A stretch of 64,000 nucleotides of DNA from Faecalicatena faecalis (GTDB taxonomy: Bacteria; Bacillota; Clostridia; Lachnospirales; Lachnospiraceae): NCBI RefSeq assembly GCF_012524165.2, contig NZ_JABACJ020000012.1, positions 1 to 64,000 of the forward strand, in the 5' to 3' direction. Shown here piece after piece: positions 17,208 through 25,202 of the stretch. How positions within the stretch are numbered: position 1 is the stretch's first letter; every line of letters begins with the position of its first letter. Under the pieces are notes generated by a model. That model did not search any database. It saw nothing but the letters and a program-made list of their open reading frames with translations, and had not been told where the DNA came from. A program made the translations under genes and the position numbers.

Positions 17208-18650
17208 ATGGTTAATGTTATTGTAGAATTATCAAAGTATATTATCATCATACTGATGGCCGTCTATACTTTTTCGTGCTTTTCAGTATTTGCCAAGGTA
17301 TATGAGGAGGATAAGAAATGGATCCTGATCAGGCAGAATATATTGATGTTCCTGATTCAATTCACTGCTTATCTGGTCATGTACCTGCAGACAGAGGAGA
17401 AGAAGCTTGTGCTGTTCTATCTGGCACAGGTGATATTGCTCATTGCGATCTTGGTGCTGTACAGGGTCTTATATCCGAAAGTATCGAGATTGATTGTAAA
17501 TAATATGTGCATGCTGCTCAGTATCGGATTCATCATGATTACGAGGCTGACATATCAAAAGGCCGTGAAGCAGTTTATTTTTGCAGTCATTGGCACTGCC
17601 ATTGGACTTGCCGTTCCGGTTCTGATTCGAAAGCTGCGCTTTTTGAAGGACTGGGGCTATATCTATGCAGGAGTGGGAATCCTTGCATTGGGGGCCGTTG
17701 CGGTATTAGGACAGCTTTCAGACGGGGCAAAGCTGGGATTCACGATTGCCGGGTTTGGTGTGCAGCCTTCGGAATTCGTGAAGATTTTATTTGTTTTTTA
17801 TGTAGCAGCAAGCTTAAATAAGTCCACGACATTTAAAAATGTAGTGATCACAACGGCAATTGCTGCGGCACATGTGCTGATCCTTGTACTTTCTACAGAT
17901 TTAGGGGCAGCATTGATTATGTTCGTGGTATATTTGGTTATGCTTTATGTAGCGACCAGGAATCCATTCTATGCGATTGCAGGCGTGGGCGGCGGCAGTG
18001 TGGCTGCGGTGGTCGGTTATCATTTGTTCAGCCATATCAAGGTACGTGTTTCTGCATGGCAGGACCCTTTTGCTTCCTATAGCGAGGGCGGCTATCAGGT
18101 CGCACAGTCATTGTTTGCAATCGGAACCGGAAGCTGGTTCGGTATGGGGCTTTATCAGGGCCTTCCTGACAGTATTCCGGTAGCTGAGGAGGATTTTATC
18201 TTCTCCGCGATTTCGGAGGAGCTGGGACTGATATTTGCGTTATGTCTGATTCTGGTATGCGTAAGCTGTTATGTGATGTTTTTAAATATTGCGATGGCAA
18301 TTCGCAACCAGTTCTATAAATTAATAGCTCTTGGTCTTGGAACCTGCTATATTTTCCAGGTATTCCTGACAATCGGTGGAGTTACGAAGTTCATCCCTTC
18401 TACGGGAGTGACACTGCCGCTCGTCAGCTATGGAGGAAGCTCCATGCTGAGTACAATGATCATGTTTGGGATTATACAGGGCCTGTATATTTTAAGAGAA
18501 GACGAGGAAGAGATTATTGAGAAGAGAAGAGAGAGAGAATTACGAAGAAATGAGCCGCCGAGAAGGGCGCCGAGGAAAAAACAGCCGCCAAGACAGCAGC
18601 CAAAGAAAAAGCCCGCGTTCGAAGAAGTTCCGCAACAAAGAATTCGCTAG
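17208..18650 (+). CDS. SEDS-family glycosyltransferase (FtsW/RodA/SpoVE)
   Basis: Polytopic membrane protein (480 aa, about ten to twelve helices) of the SEDS family, which polymerises lipid II into glycan strands. Signature stretches are GFGVQPSEFVKILFVFY, STDLGAALIMFVVYLVML, SEELGLIFALCLI and the C-terminal STGVTLPLVSYGGSSMLS. An N-terminal extension gives extra helices. The tail (about 440-480) is very basic and proline-rich (PPRRAPRKKQPPRQQP). The class B PBP that follows overlaps it and is its natural partner. RodA, FtsW and SpoVE roles cannot be separated here. Confidence 0.9.
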   Translation: MVNVIVELSKYIIIILMAVYTFSCFSVFAKVYEEDKKWILIRQNILMFLIQFTAYLVMYLQTEEKKLVLFYLAQVILLIAILVLYRVLYPKVSRLIVNNMCMLLSIGFIMITRLTYQKAVKQFIFAVIGTAIGLAVPVLIRKLRFLKDWGYIYAGVGILALGAVAVLGQLSDGAKLGFTIAGFGVQPSEFVKILFVFYVAASLNKSTTFKNVVITTAIAAAHVLILVLSTDLGAALIMFVVYLVMLYVATRNPFYAIAGVGGGSVAAVVGYHLFSHIKVRVSAWQDPFASYSEGGYQVAQSLFAIGTGSWFGMGLYQGLPDSIPVAEEDFIFSAISEELGLIFALCLILVCVSCYVMFLNIAMAIRNQFYKLIALGLGTCYIFQVFLTIGGVTKFIPSTGVTLPLVSYGGSSMLSTMIMFGIIQGLYILREDEEEIIEKRRERELRRNEPPRRAPRKKQPPRQQPKKKPAFEEVPQQRIR

Positions 18651-20040
18651 GGTCACATATTTTTTTGTAGCACTGTTCCTGGCTCTGATGGCTTATATTG
18701 TTTATTTTAATATTGTGCGGGCGAAGACCATTGTAAACAGCCCGTATAACGAAAGACAGGATGCATTTGCAGACCGGATCATCCGGGGAAGTATTGTAGA
18801 TAAGAAAGGCAATGTTCTTGCAGAGACACAGGTCGGAGAAGACGGCAGTGAGCTGCGCAGCTATCCCTATGGAGCTGCGTTCGCACATGTGGTCGGTTTC
18901 AGTTATCCATCTACAGGGAAATGTGGATTGGAATCGATTGAGAACTTCAATCTGCTGACAACGGATTCCTTCTTTGTAGAAAAGCTGATGAATGAATTTA
19001 AGGATGAAAAGAATATGGGAGATACGGTTGTCACGACATTGGATGCCGACCTTCAGCAGGCTGCGTATAATGCTTTGGGAGACAACAAGGGCGCAATCGT
19101 GGTGATGGAACCGGGAACAGGTAAGATTCTGGCTATGGTATCTGGTCCGACCTTTGACCCCAATAGCGTGGAGGCGAACTGGGATGCCTTGAATGCAGAT
19201 GACAGCAACAGCCCTCTTTTGAACAGGGCAACACAGGGACAATATGCACCAGGATCTACTTTTAAGGTGGTCACGGCATTGGAATATATGAGGGAGCACA
19301 GTGATTATGCAAATTACAGCTATGACTGTGCGGGTGAGATCACTGCAGATGGAACAACGATCCATTGCTTTGACAGTACAGTACATGGGCTGGAGGATCT
19401 GAGAAGCTCCATGGCAAATTCCTGTAACTCCTCCTTTGCCAATATTGGTCTGTCTTTAAATAAGACCGAGTACCGGAAAACGGCAGAAGACCTTTTATTT
19501 AATAAGAAGCTTCCATCTGTACTGGATTATTCTAAGAGCTCCTTTAAGATCAATGAGAAATCCACCGGTGCAGAGATGATGATGACTGCGATGGGGCAGG
19601 GCGAGACGCTGGTCAGCCCCTACCATATGGCTCTGATTACATCTGCTATCGCTAACGGAGGAACACTGATGGAACCATATCTTGTGGAGAAGGTGACGAA
19701 TTACAGCGGGGCAGAAGTGCGCAAGAATGTTCCAAAGAGCTATAAGAAGCTGATGACTTCGGATGAGGCAGCACAGCTCAAGGATTATATGAAGGCAGTC
19801 GTAGATGAAGGTACAGCCACCATGTTGAGCGGGCAGTCTTATACAGCAGCGGGCAAGACCGGAACAGCAGAGTACAGTATGGATGACGGCGAGAAGACCC
19901 ATTCCTGGTTCATGGGATTTACCAATGTAGATAATCCAGAGTTGGTCATCAGTGTCATTATCGAAGGGTATGATGGGAACGCCGGTGCAAAGGCAGTGCC
20001 TATCGCAAAACAGGTGCTGGATGCTTATTACTATCAATAA
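18550..20040 (+). CDS. Class B penicillin-binding protein (transpeptidase)
   Basis: Peptidoglycan cross-linking enzyme anchored by one helix (about 34-55). The active-site Ser is in STFK (residues 236-239), the second motif is SCN (291-293), and the third is KTG in AAGKTGTAEY. It lacks a large dimerisation domain, so at 496 aa it resembles the PbpA-type partner of clostridial SEDS proteins. The start is uncertain: ATG 18550 is listed, but the in-frame TTG at 18517 has AGGAAGAG before it. Either way the gene overlaps the SEDS gene by 101-134 bp in another frame. The cytoplasmic tail is Arg/Lys/Ser-rich. Confidence 0.9.
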   Translation: MSRREGRRGKNSRQDSSQRKSPRSKKFRNKEFARVTYFFVALFLALMAYIVYFNIVRAKTIVNSPYNERQDAFADRIIRGSIVDKKGNVLAETQVGEDGSELRSYPYGAAFAHVVGFSYPSTGKCGLESIENFNLLTTDSFFVEKLMNEFKDEKNMGDTVVTTLDADLQQAAYNALGDNKGAIVVMEPGTGKILAMVSGPTFDPNSVEANWDALNADDSNSPLLNRATQGQYAPGSTFKVVTALEYMREHSDYANYSYDCAGEITADGTTIHCFDSTVHGLEDLRSSMANSCNSSFANIGLSLNKTEYRKTAEDLLFNKKLPSVLDYSKSSFKINEKSTGAEMMMTAMGQGETLVSPYHMALITSAIANGGTLMEPYLVEKVTNYSGAEVRKNVPKSYKKLMTSDEAAQLKDYMKAVVDEGTATMLSGQSYTAAGKTGTAEYSMDDGEKTHSWFMGFTNVDNPELVISVIIEGYDGNAGAKAVPIAKQVLDAYYYQ

Positions 20041-20065
20041 TATGTGACCAAAAGTGGTGAAGAAT

Positions 20066-20410
20066 ATGCAGATGACTTTTTACTTTGATTTATACGTCAG
20101 TGAAGAATTGGAAAAGAAAAAGGAAAAGGTGTGCAGGAAGCTTTTAGAAAATAAAGCGCAGCCCTCGATTTATGTGATTACCCTTGCACAGGGAAGACAG
20201 AACCATCTGGAATTTTATTCTTCCCTGCTTTTAAAACAGCATATCTACGAAGACACTCCCCTTTTTGTGGTGGGAATCGCGAATGGATATGATGATGCTG
20301 TGTATATGATTGAGCAGATAGTCACAGAGATTTATGAAAAGACCAAAGGTACGGATATACGGGGATACATTGAGAAGCGTCAAAAAGAATATGAGGAAGG
20401 CAGAGTGTAA
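20066..20410 (+). CDS. Conserved hypothetical protein, 114 aa
   Basis: I do not recognise this family. The protein is cytoplasmic, with no signal peptide or membrane segment. It has a predicted mixed alpha/beta pattern with the core IYVITLAQGRQNHLEFYSS and TPLFVVGIANGYDDAVYMI, and a charged C-terminus rich in Glu and Lys. ATG 20066 is chosen because GGTGA lies 5 nt upstream; in-frame GTGs at 20054 and 20057 have none. It sits 26 bp after the PBP gene and 6 bp before the DUF2953 gene, so it probably belongs to this cell-envelope/sporulation transcript. Confidence 0.75.
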   Translation: MQMTFYFDLYVSEELEKKKEKVCRKLLENKAQPSIYVITLAQGRQNHLEFYSSLLLKQHIYEDTPLFVVGIANGYDDAVYMIEQIVTEIYEKTKGTDIRGYIEKRQKEYEEGRV

Positions 20411-20416
20411 AGGCAG

Positions 20417-21508
20417 ATGTTACATATAATCCTGTTGATTCTGAAAATTATAGGATGGATATTGCTTGCAATACTAGGACTGATCGTATTGCTTATTTGT
20501 ATTGTCCTTTTTGTGCCCCTTTGTTACCATATTGAGGGAAAATGCAAAGGAGATCTGGATTCTCTGTATGGGAAGATTCAATTCTCCTGGCTGTTTCATC
20601 TGGTCGGTGGACTTGTAGAGTATGATAAGGGAAATCTGGACTGGGTCGTTCGAATCGCCTGGAAAAAAATCCGGGAAGAGGAAGAGATGGAAACGCAAGA
20701 TTTCGACAATGCAGGCCCAGAAAAGACAAAGGAAGGAGCATCCCAGGATGAAGAGGTTCATACGGAGTCCAAGGAATTTGTTTCTGATGTACGTAAGATG
20801 GAGGAGCTTTTAAAAGATCAGGAAGAAGAACGCAGCCTGCCCCCAACACAGGAGGCAGTTCCGTCTGAAATAGAATTATCAGAGGGGAAAGCTGGTCTGG
20901 AGACCCAAGGTCCTGAGGCGATTCCTTTCAAAGAAACAGTTCTCAAAGAAACAGTTTCGAAGGAGGATACCAGTACAAGGAAGTCCCGTACAAGCGCTAA
21001 GGCAAAGAATGAAAAAACTGCTGTCAAAGCCAAGCCTCCTAAGAAGAGCTTCTTTGAGAGGTTGGAAATAAAAATCCAGAAGCTTTTTGAGAAGTTCAAA
21101 TATACATTTGAGAAAATCTGTGATACTATAAAATCACTGGCGGATAAGAAAGAAAAACTGACTGATCTGATTACGGATGAAGTACATCGTAACGCATTGG
21201 CTGTGGTCCTGAAAGAATTAAAGAGAATTCTTCGACGTCTAAAGCCAAAGCAGATGGAAGCGGATATTGAATATGGTTTTACGGACCCATATTTGACAGG
21301 GCAGGTACTGGCGGCTTTAAGTATGATATATCCGTTCGTAGGTGAACATGTAAATATTCAGCCTGATTTTGAAAATAAGGTATTGAATGGGCAGCTTTTT
21401 ATATCAGGCAAGATTAGAGTGTTTCCGATGGCCGCGTTACTATGGCATCTGGTATGGAACAAAAATGTTCGAATCACGTTCAAGCATATAAGGAATTTTA
21501 AATTATAG
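20417..21508 (+). CDS. DUF2953 domain-containing membrane protein
   Basis: Protein of 363 aa with one or two N-terminal hydrophobic segments (about 3-35), then the DUF2953 start (PLCYHIEGKCKGDLDSLYGKI). A long charged, Glu/Lys-rich linker (about 90-210) is probably disordered. The C-terminal part includes DIEYGFTDPYLTGQVLAALS and ends in a hydrophobic segment. In Firmicutes DUF2953 proteins are encoded directly before gerW (ytfJ), exactly as here, and B. subtilis YtfI is the counterpart. A link to sporulation or germination is inferred from that pairing. Confidence 0.85.
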   Translation: MLHIILLILKIIGWILLAILGLIVLLICIVLFVPLCYHIEGKCKGDLDSLYGKIQFSWLFHLVGGLVEYDKGNLDWVVRIAWKKIREEEEMETQDFDNAGPEKTKEGASQDEEVHTESKEFVSDVRKMEELLKDQEEERSLPPTQEAVPSEIELSEGKAGLETQGPEAIPFKETVLKETVSKEDTSTRKSRTSAKAKNEKTAVKAKPPKKSFFERLEIKIQKLFEKFKYTFEKICDTIKSLADKKEKLTDLITDEVHRNALAVVLKELKRILRRLKPKQMEADIEYGFTDPYLTGQVLAALSMIYPFVGEHVNIQPDFENKVLNGQLFISGKIRVFPMAALLWHLVWNKNVRITFKHIRNFKL

Positions 21509-21528
21509 AATCAAGGGAGGATTCAGGC

Positions 21529-21942
21529 ATGGCAGAAGAAAACAACTTTAAAGCAACAGTAGAGGCATTATTTCAGGGAATGGACGGTGTTGTGACGTCT
21601 AAGACCGTGGTGGGAGATGCAATCCAGGTAGGAGATACCACCATCCTGCCGCTGGTGGATGTATCCTTTGGAATCGGTGCGGGTTCCTTTCTTGCGGATA
21701 AGAAAAACAAAGGAATGGGCGGTATGGGTGGAAAAGTGACCCCCAGTGCAGTTCTTGTCATTAAAAATGGAACTACTAAATTAGTCAACATTAAGAATCA
21801 GGATACTATTACAAAGATATTGGATATGGTACCTGAGATGGTAGATAAGTTTACAACGAGGAAAGAGGATAAAGTAACAGAGGAAGATGTGATGGACATC
21901 CTGAATTCTGAGGATGCAGACGAAAATGATGCACAGATCTAA
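21529..21942 (+). CDS. gerW: GerW family sporulation protein (YtfJ)
   Basis: Member of the GerW/YtfJ family, needed for normal spore germination in Bacillus. Family features are GDAIQVGDTTILPLVDVSFGIG-type sequence near residue 30-50, a Gly/Met-rich loop (KGMGGMGGKVTPSAVLVI) and an acidic C-terminus. Length 137 aa is typical. GGGAGG lies upstream of the ATG. It is consistent with the SASP and YlbJ genes elsewhere in the window. Confidence 0.92.
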   Translation: MAEENNFKATVEALFQGMDGVVTSKTVVGDAIQVGDTTILPLVDVSFGIGAGSFLADKKNKGMGGMGGKVTPSAVLVIKNGTTKLVNIKNQDTITKILDMVPEMVDKFTTRKEDKVTEEDVMDILNSEDADENDAQI

Positions 21943-21992
21943 TCGTTTCTGCATAAAATATACCAAACATCCTGCCGGGAGCCTGGTATCTC

Positions 21993-22127
21993 ATGAAAAA
22001 AGTAATAGGGTTCGCATTAATCTGGTTCGCAATTGGAATGTTTCTCATGCTGATCCTGCCTAATGCCATAGGTCTGATAATCATTTTTATCAGCCTTGCG
22101 GTAGGATACAATCTTTTTTGCGGATAG
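21993..22127 (+). CDS. Small hydrophobic membrane protein, 44 aa
   Basis: Short frame starting MKKVIGFALIWFAIGM and ending LAVGYNLFCG. Nearly the whole peptide is hydrophobic and could form two tight transmembrane helices joined at ILPNAIG. GGGAG lies about 13 nt before the ATG, a rather long spacing. It lies between gerW and a strong + strand terminator, so it would be the last gene of the gerW transcript. Positive N-terminus, no charged residues in the helices and a clean stop favour a real gene, but no family is recognised. Confidence 0.55.
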   Translation: MKKVIGFALIWFAIGMFLMLILPNAIGLIIIFISLAVGYNLFCG

Positions 22128-22153
22128 AATGAAAAGTGAATACAAAAATAATC

Positions 22154-22198
22154 TTGGAAATATACAATTTGTATCTTGTATATTTCCAATTTTTTTTG
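22154..22198 (+). terminator. Strong terminator closing the gerW transcript
   Basis: Perfect 14-bp stem (TTGGAAATATACAA at 22154-22167 with TTGTATATTTCCAA at 22176-22189) with an 8-nt loop, followed by eight T residues. Confidence 0.88.
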
Positions 22199-22267
22199 TC
22201 CCTTATGCAGTAATATGAATTTATACATTAGGCGGTATGATATACCTTTTGGGTGTATTTTTGAGCA

Positions 22268-22297
22268 CAAAAAAAGTACCCACCTAAGTGAGTACCT
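22268..22297 (-). terminator. rpmB terminator
   Basis: On the minus strand GTACTCAC pairs with GTGGGTAC, using one G-U pair, around a 4-nt loop; a run of T residues follows. It lies just after the rpmB stop. Confidence 0.75.
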
Positions 22298-22320
22298 CCG
22301 TGTCAGTTAAATGCTTTTCA

Positions 22321-22506
22321 TTAAGCGCGTTCTACGCGTCCTGATTTTAAGCAGGATGTACAAACGTACATTTTCTTAGATCCGCCTTCTGTTTTCACTC
22401 TAACGGACTTCACATTTGATTTCCACATTTTTGGTGATTTTCTATGAGAGTGACTTACGTTGTTGCCGAAGTGAGCACCCTTTTCACAAATAGCACATTT
22501 AGCCAT
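22321..22506 (-). CDS. rpmB: 50S ribosomal protein L28
   Basis: Large-subunit ribosomal protein of 61 aa. The sequence MAKCAICEKGAHFGNNVSHS is diagnostic, with the zinc-ribbon-type pairs CAIC at the N-terminus and CTSC near the C-terminus (the cysteine-containing form). The start is the second of two adjacent ATGs, with AGGAGGT upstream; a longer frame to 22539 would include the ribosome-binding site. It is a monocistronic minus-strand gene with its own promoter and terminator. Confidence 0.95.
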   Translation of the reverse strand: MAKCAICEKGAHFGNNVSHSHRKSPKMWKSNVKSVRVKTEGGSKKMYVCTSCLKSGRVERA

Positions 22507-22558
22507 CATTGCACCTCCTAACAATCTGAAATAGTCCATACAGACTCACAACACTGTT

Positions 22559-22587
22559 ATTTTAGCAGAAAGGTTATTCTATTGCAA
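22559..22587 (-). promoter_or_regulatory. rpmB promoter
   Basis: On the minus strand TTGCAA (22587-22582) and TAAAAT (22564-22559) are spaced 17 bp. Confidence 0.65.
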
Positions 22588-22680
22588 GTCTTTTTTCTAA
22601 ATTTTACAAATTATTACATAGGATGGAATCAGTATGGTCGAAAGATCATATTTATAAGAGTCTTTTGCTCTGTAAAGAGG

Positions 22681-22709
22681 TTGATAGTTTAGTGTGTCGG
22701 GTGTATTCT
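22681..22709 (+). promoter_or_regulatory. Promoter of the HD-domain protein gene
   Basis: TTGATA (22681-22686) and TATTCT (22704-22709) are spaced 17 bp, about 50 bp upstream of the gene. Confidence 0.45.
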
Positions 22710-22758
22710 ATGAATATATAAAATTTAGGGAAAAATAGGAAGAAAGGCAGATTGTTTT

Positions 22759-23343
22759 ATGACAATAGATAAGAAGAATGGTGATTTTGCTGTATTAGAA
22801 AAACAAATCATGTTCATCAAAGAGGTGGAGGGATTAAAATCAGTTCTGCGCGAGGCCTGGGGGAGCTCTGGCCGCAGGGAGAGTACGGCAGAACATTGTT
22901 GGAGACTGACTTTGTTGGCAGGGCTTCTGGCCCCATCCTTTGAAGTTGATCTTTCCAAAACGTTGATGATGTGTTTAGTACATGACTTAGGAGAACTATA
23001 TATAGGAGATATTTCAGCGGCCTCGAATCCAGATGAAGGTGAAAAACATGAGGCAGAAGAGAAGGATGCAAAAAGGGTGCTATCCCTGCTGCCAGAAAGC
23101 CAGGCTGAGGAACTCTTTAAGCTTTGGTTGGAATATAATGAGAATAGAACTACCGAGGCAAGGCTTGTGAAGGCACTGGATAAGGCGGAGACGATTATAC
23201 AGCATAATCAAGGGGAGAATCCACCAGATTTTGATTATGAATTTAACCTGGATTATGGGAAACAGTATTTTTCAGAGAATCCGCTCCTGCAGGAATTGCG
23301 GAAATTACTGGATCACGATACTAATATGCATATAAAAGCTTAG
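22759..23343 (+). CDS. HD domain-containing phosphohydrolase (YfbR/HDDC2-like)
   Basis: Metal-dependent phosphohydrolase of 194 aa. Metal ligands are the first His in STAEHCWRLTLLA (near residue 46), the HD pair in LVHDLGELYIGDI (near 76) and a later Asp in KALDKAETI. This pattern matches YfbR and HDDC2, which remove phosphate from deoxynucleoside 5'-monophosphates. Substrate use here is inferred from family only. AGAAAGG precedes the ATG. Confidence 0.85.
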   Translation: MTIDKKNGDFAVLEKQIMFIKEVEGLKSVLREAWGSSGRRESTAEHCWRLTLLAGLLAPSFEVDLSKTLMMCLVHDLGELYIGDISAASNPDEGEKHEAEEKDAKRVLSLLPESQAEELFKLWLEYNENRTTEARLVKALDKAETIIQHNQGENPPDFDYEFNLDYGKQYFSENPLLQELRKLLDHDTNMHIKA

Positions 23344-23409
23344 AATGCGATATCTGTGAGTTTAAAGCATTGGGATCTGAGACTGCTATAGAAAGGAAAG
23401 GTGACAGTT

Positions 23410-23808
23410 ATGCTTTATAGTGATGAGAAAGACTATATCATGAGGATGATCAAGGAGGTTGCAAGAGTTCTTTTTTCCTTAATGTTGGGTAAAAAATATG
23501 TACAGGTCGAACTGGAAGATGAGAATAAGTATGAAGTCTCAGGTAAGAAATTAGGTGATTATAAAGCCATGGTCGACCGGGGCGAGATCAATGAGGCGGA
23601 GAATCTTCTTCTGGACGAAATTGATTATGACAGCAATGAGGAAGTTGCAGCGGCCCTTCTGTTTTATCAATACGTAAGTCAAAAAGGACAAGAATTTTTA
23701 AAACAGCACAATTATTCGGAGGAGGAAGTGCTCGAAGGGATGCAGCAGCTTGCCAGAAATGCAGGATATGGGGAAGCGTGTGATATTCTGGAGCAGGTAG
23801 AGAGTTAA
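23410..23808 (+). CDS. DUF6483 family protein
   Basis: Soluble protein of 132 aa beginning MLYSDEKDYIMRMIKEVARVLF, the start typical of a family found mainly in Lachnospiraceae and called DUF6483. It is probably all helical, with tetratricopeptide-like helical repeats around EINEAENLLLDEIDYDSNEE. Its role is unknown. ATG 23410 is chosen because AGGTGA lies 5 nt upstream; the in-frame GTG at 23401 overlaps that site. Confidence 0.8.
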   Translation: MLYSDEKDYIMRMIKEVARVLFSLMLGKKYVQVELEDENKYEVSGKKLGDYKAMVDRGEINEAENLLLDEIDYDSNEEVAAALLFYQYVSQKGQEFLKQHNYSEEEVLEGMQQLARNAGYGEACDILEQVES

Positions 23809-23887
23809 ACGGATAATAAGACGGACATGTTGAGATTTTTGTGTTACAATTAAAGTAGAAAAATATAGATGAGAGAGGGAGAAGAAA

Positions 23888-24064
23888 ATGATGAAAAAAA
23901 TCCAGATAGCAGGTGCAATGGTTTTAGTTTTCACGTTATTGATAATGGGGGTACATTTCTTTTTCTCACCTCTGTCTGATATGATCGTGAGGATTGACGG
24001 ACTGATGATGCTCGTTGGTGTAGCTGCTGTATCATACAGTACAATCAGACTTAAAAAAGAATAG
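23888..24064 (+). CDS. Small two-helix membrane protein, 58 aa
   Basis: Short frame starting MMKKIQIAGAMVLVF and ending YSTIRLKKE. Two hydrophobic stretches (about 7-27 and 37-52) are separated by a short charged turn (SDMIVRIDG), and the Lys-rich ends suit a hairpin in the membrane. GGGAGAAG lies before the first ATG. It is followed 12 bp later by the methyltransferase remnant. I do not recognise a family. Codon use and clean positive-inside charge support a real gene. Confidence 0.6.
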   Translation: MMKKIQIAGAMVLVFTLLIMGVHFFFSPLSDMIVRIDGLMMLVGVAAVSYSTIRLKKE

Positions 24065-24076
24065 GAGAAGGCGTGG

Positions 24077-24460
24077 ATGGAAATTAAAAACAGCAGCATT
24101 GATTCAGGGAAGGCCTTTGACTGGGGAAAGACATCCGCAGATTATGCGAAATACAGGGACATCTATCCAGATGTATTCTATAAGAAGATTCTCGACAGAA
24201 ATCTATGTATTGCAGGACAGAACGTGTTGGACTTAGGGACAGGAACGGGTTGTCCTACCAAGAAATATGTATCAGTATGGTGCTAAGTGGGTAGGAACAG
24301 ATATTGCAGAGAATCAGATCATGCAAGCAAGGAAAATGTCGGAGGAACTGAACCAGAAGGTTGAATATCTTAATGTGCCAACAGAAGAACTGAAATTGCA
24401 CCAGAGCAATTTACTATCAGACACTATGCGGCCATGCTGGAGTTGAAACAAAAGGCATAA
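24077..24460 (+). pseudogene. Remnant of a class I SAM-dependent methyltransferase
   Basis: The first 57 codons read as an intact methyltransferase start (FDWGKTSADYAKYRDIYP, then motif I VLDLGTGTG). An extra T near 24250 shifts the frame and gives a stop at 24284-24286. Removing that T restores GVLPRNMYQYGAKWVGTDIA and then KVEYLNVPTEEL up to about 24390. The frame then changes again, and the C-terminal end IRHYAAMLELKQKA reads to a stop at 24460. About 130 residues of the expected middle and substrate domain are missing between the two parts. The result is a dead gene with one frameshift and one internal deletion. Confidence 0.82.
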
Positions 24461-24501
24461 GAAAGCCGAAATGAAATAACATTTATGGAGGGTATACATA
24501 T

Positions 24502-24843
24502 ATGGTTATAGAAGGGAATCAGAAAGAATTGGACGCGATGGAGCAGTTCCATAAAGGAAACCGTCAGGAAGGGCTAAGACTGCAGGAAGAGTTTGCGGCC
24601 GCCTTTCGTAAGGAGTATCGGGAAAAGGATCACTGCCCCTGCCAGAAAGCCTGCCGTTATCATGGAAACTGCAAGGAATGCGTGGCAATACACAGGGCAC
24701 ATCAGGAGCATGTTCCGAACTGCATGAGGCCGGTGATCAATAAAAAGATTAAATTACTTTCGGAATTGACAGAGCATACAATTGCCAATGAAATCGAACC
24801 ACCGAAAGAGGTGCTTAGAAAAGAATTTCAGAAAGAAGATTAA
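24502..24843 (+). CDS. Cys/His-rich small protein, probably metal-binding
   Basis: Protein of 113 aa with no recognised family. The N-terminal third is a charged helix rich in Gln and Glu. The centre carries a dense group of cysteines and histidines: CPCQKACRYHGNCKECVAIH followed by RAHQEHVPNC, which looks like a zinc- or Fe-S-binding knuckle. The C-terminus is charged and helical. No signal peptide. GGAGG lies before the ATG. It is followed 13 bp later by a DUF4318-like gene. Confidence 0.7.
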   Translation: MVIEGNQKELDAMEQFHKGNRQEGLRLQEEFAAAFRKEYREKDHCPCQKACRYHGNCKECVAIHRAHQEHVPNCMRPVINKKIKLLSELTEHTIANEIEPPKEVLRKEFQKED

Positions 24844-24856
24844 AGGAGGAAGAGTT

Positions 24857-25078
24857 GTGTTTAAAAAGACGTTTTGGGTTCCCTATGAAGATAGTACAAA
24901 TTATCCAACATTAGATAAAACAATGGATGCCATCACAAAATATTGTGAGGAAAATGGGTCTGCCTGTACATTTACAGGTGACGATGAAGTAGAAATAGAT
25001 GGTATCAAATATGAAATCTACCGAGGTTATGAAACAGGCAGCAGAGGGAATTATGGAATCAAGTGTAAAGAAAAATAG
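24857..25078 (+). CDS. DUF4318-like small protein
   Basis: Soluble 73-aa protein starting (V)FKKTFWVPYEDSTNYPTLDK and ending GNYGIKCKEK. The pattern (short strand, helix AITKYCEENG, strands TFTGDDEVEIDGIKYEIYRG) resembles DUF4318 proteins of Clostridia. The function is unknown. GTG 24857 has AAAGGAGGA 6 nt before it; longer frames run into the upstream gene. Confidence 0.65.
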   Translation: MFKKTFWVPYEDSTNYPTLDKTMDAITKYCEENGSACTFTGDDEVEIDGIKYEIYRGYETGSRGNYGIKCKEK

Positions 25079-25114
25079 TTTCAAGGCATAAGAACCAGCT
25101 TCGTAAATTGGATG

Positions 25115-25143
25115 TTCACATAACCTGGGTTTCATGATAAAAT
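25115..25143 (+). promoter_or_regulatory. Candidate promoter of the CMK-like gene
   Basis: TTCACA (25115-25120) and TAAAAT (25138-25143) are spaced 17 bp. Confidence 0.45.
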
Positions 25144-25202
25144 TAAGGTATACAAAAAAACGAATAAGCAGCCATTGAACTGGGCGGAAAGTGGGGAAGA
25201 CT

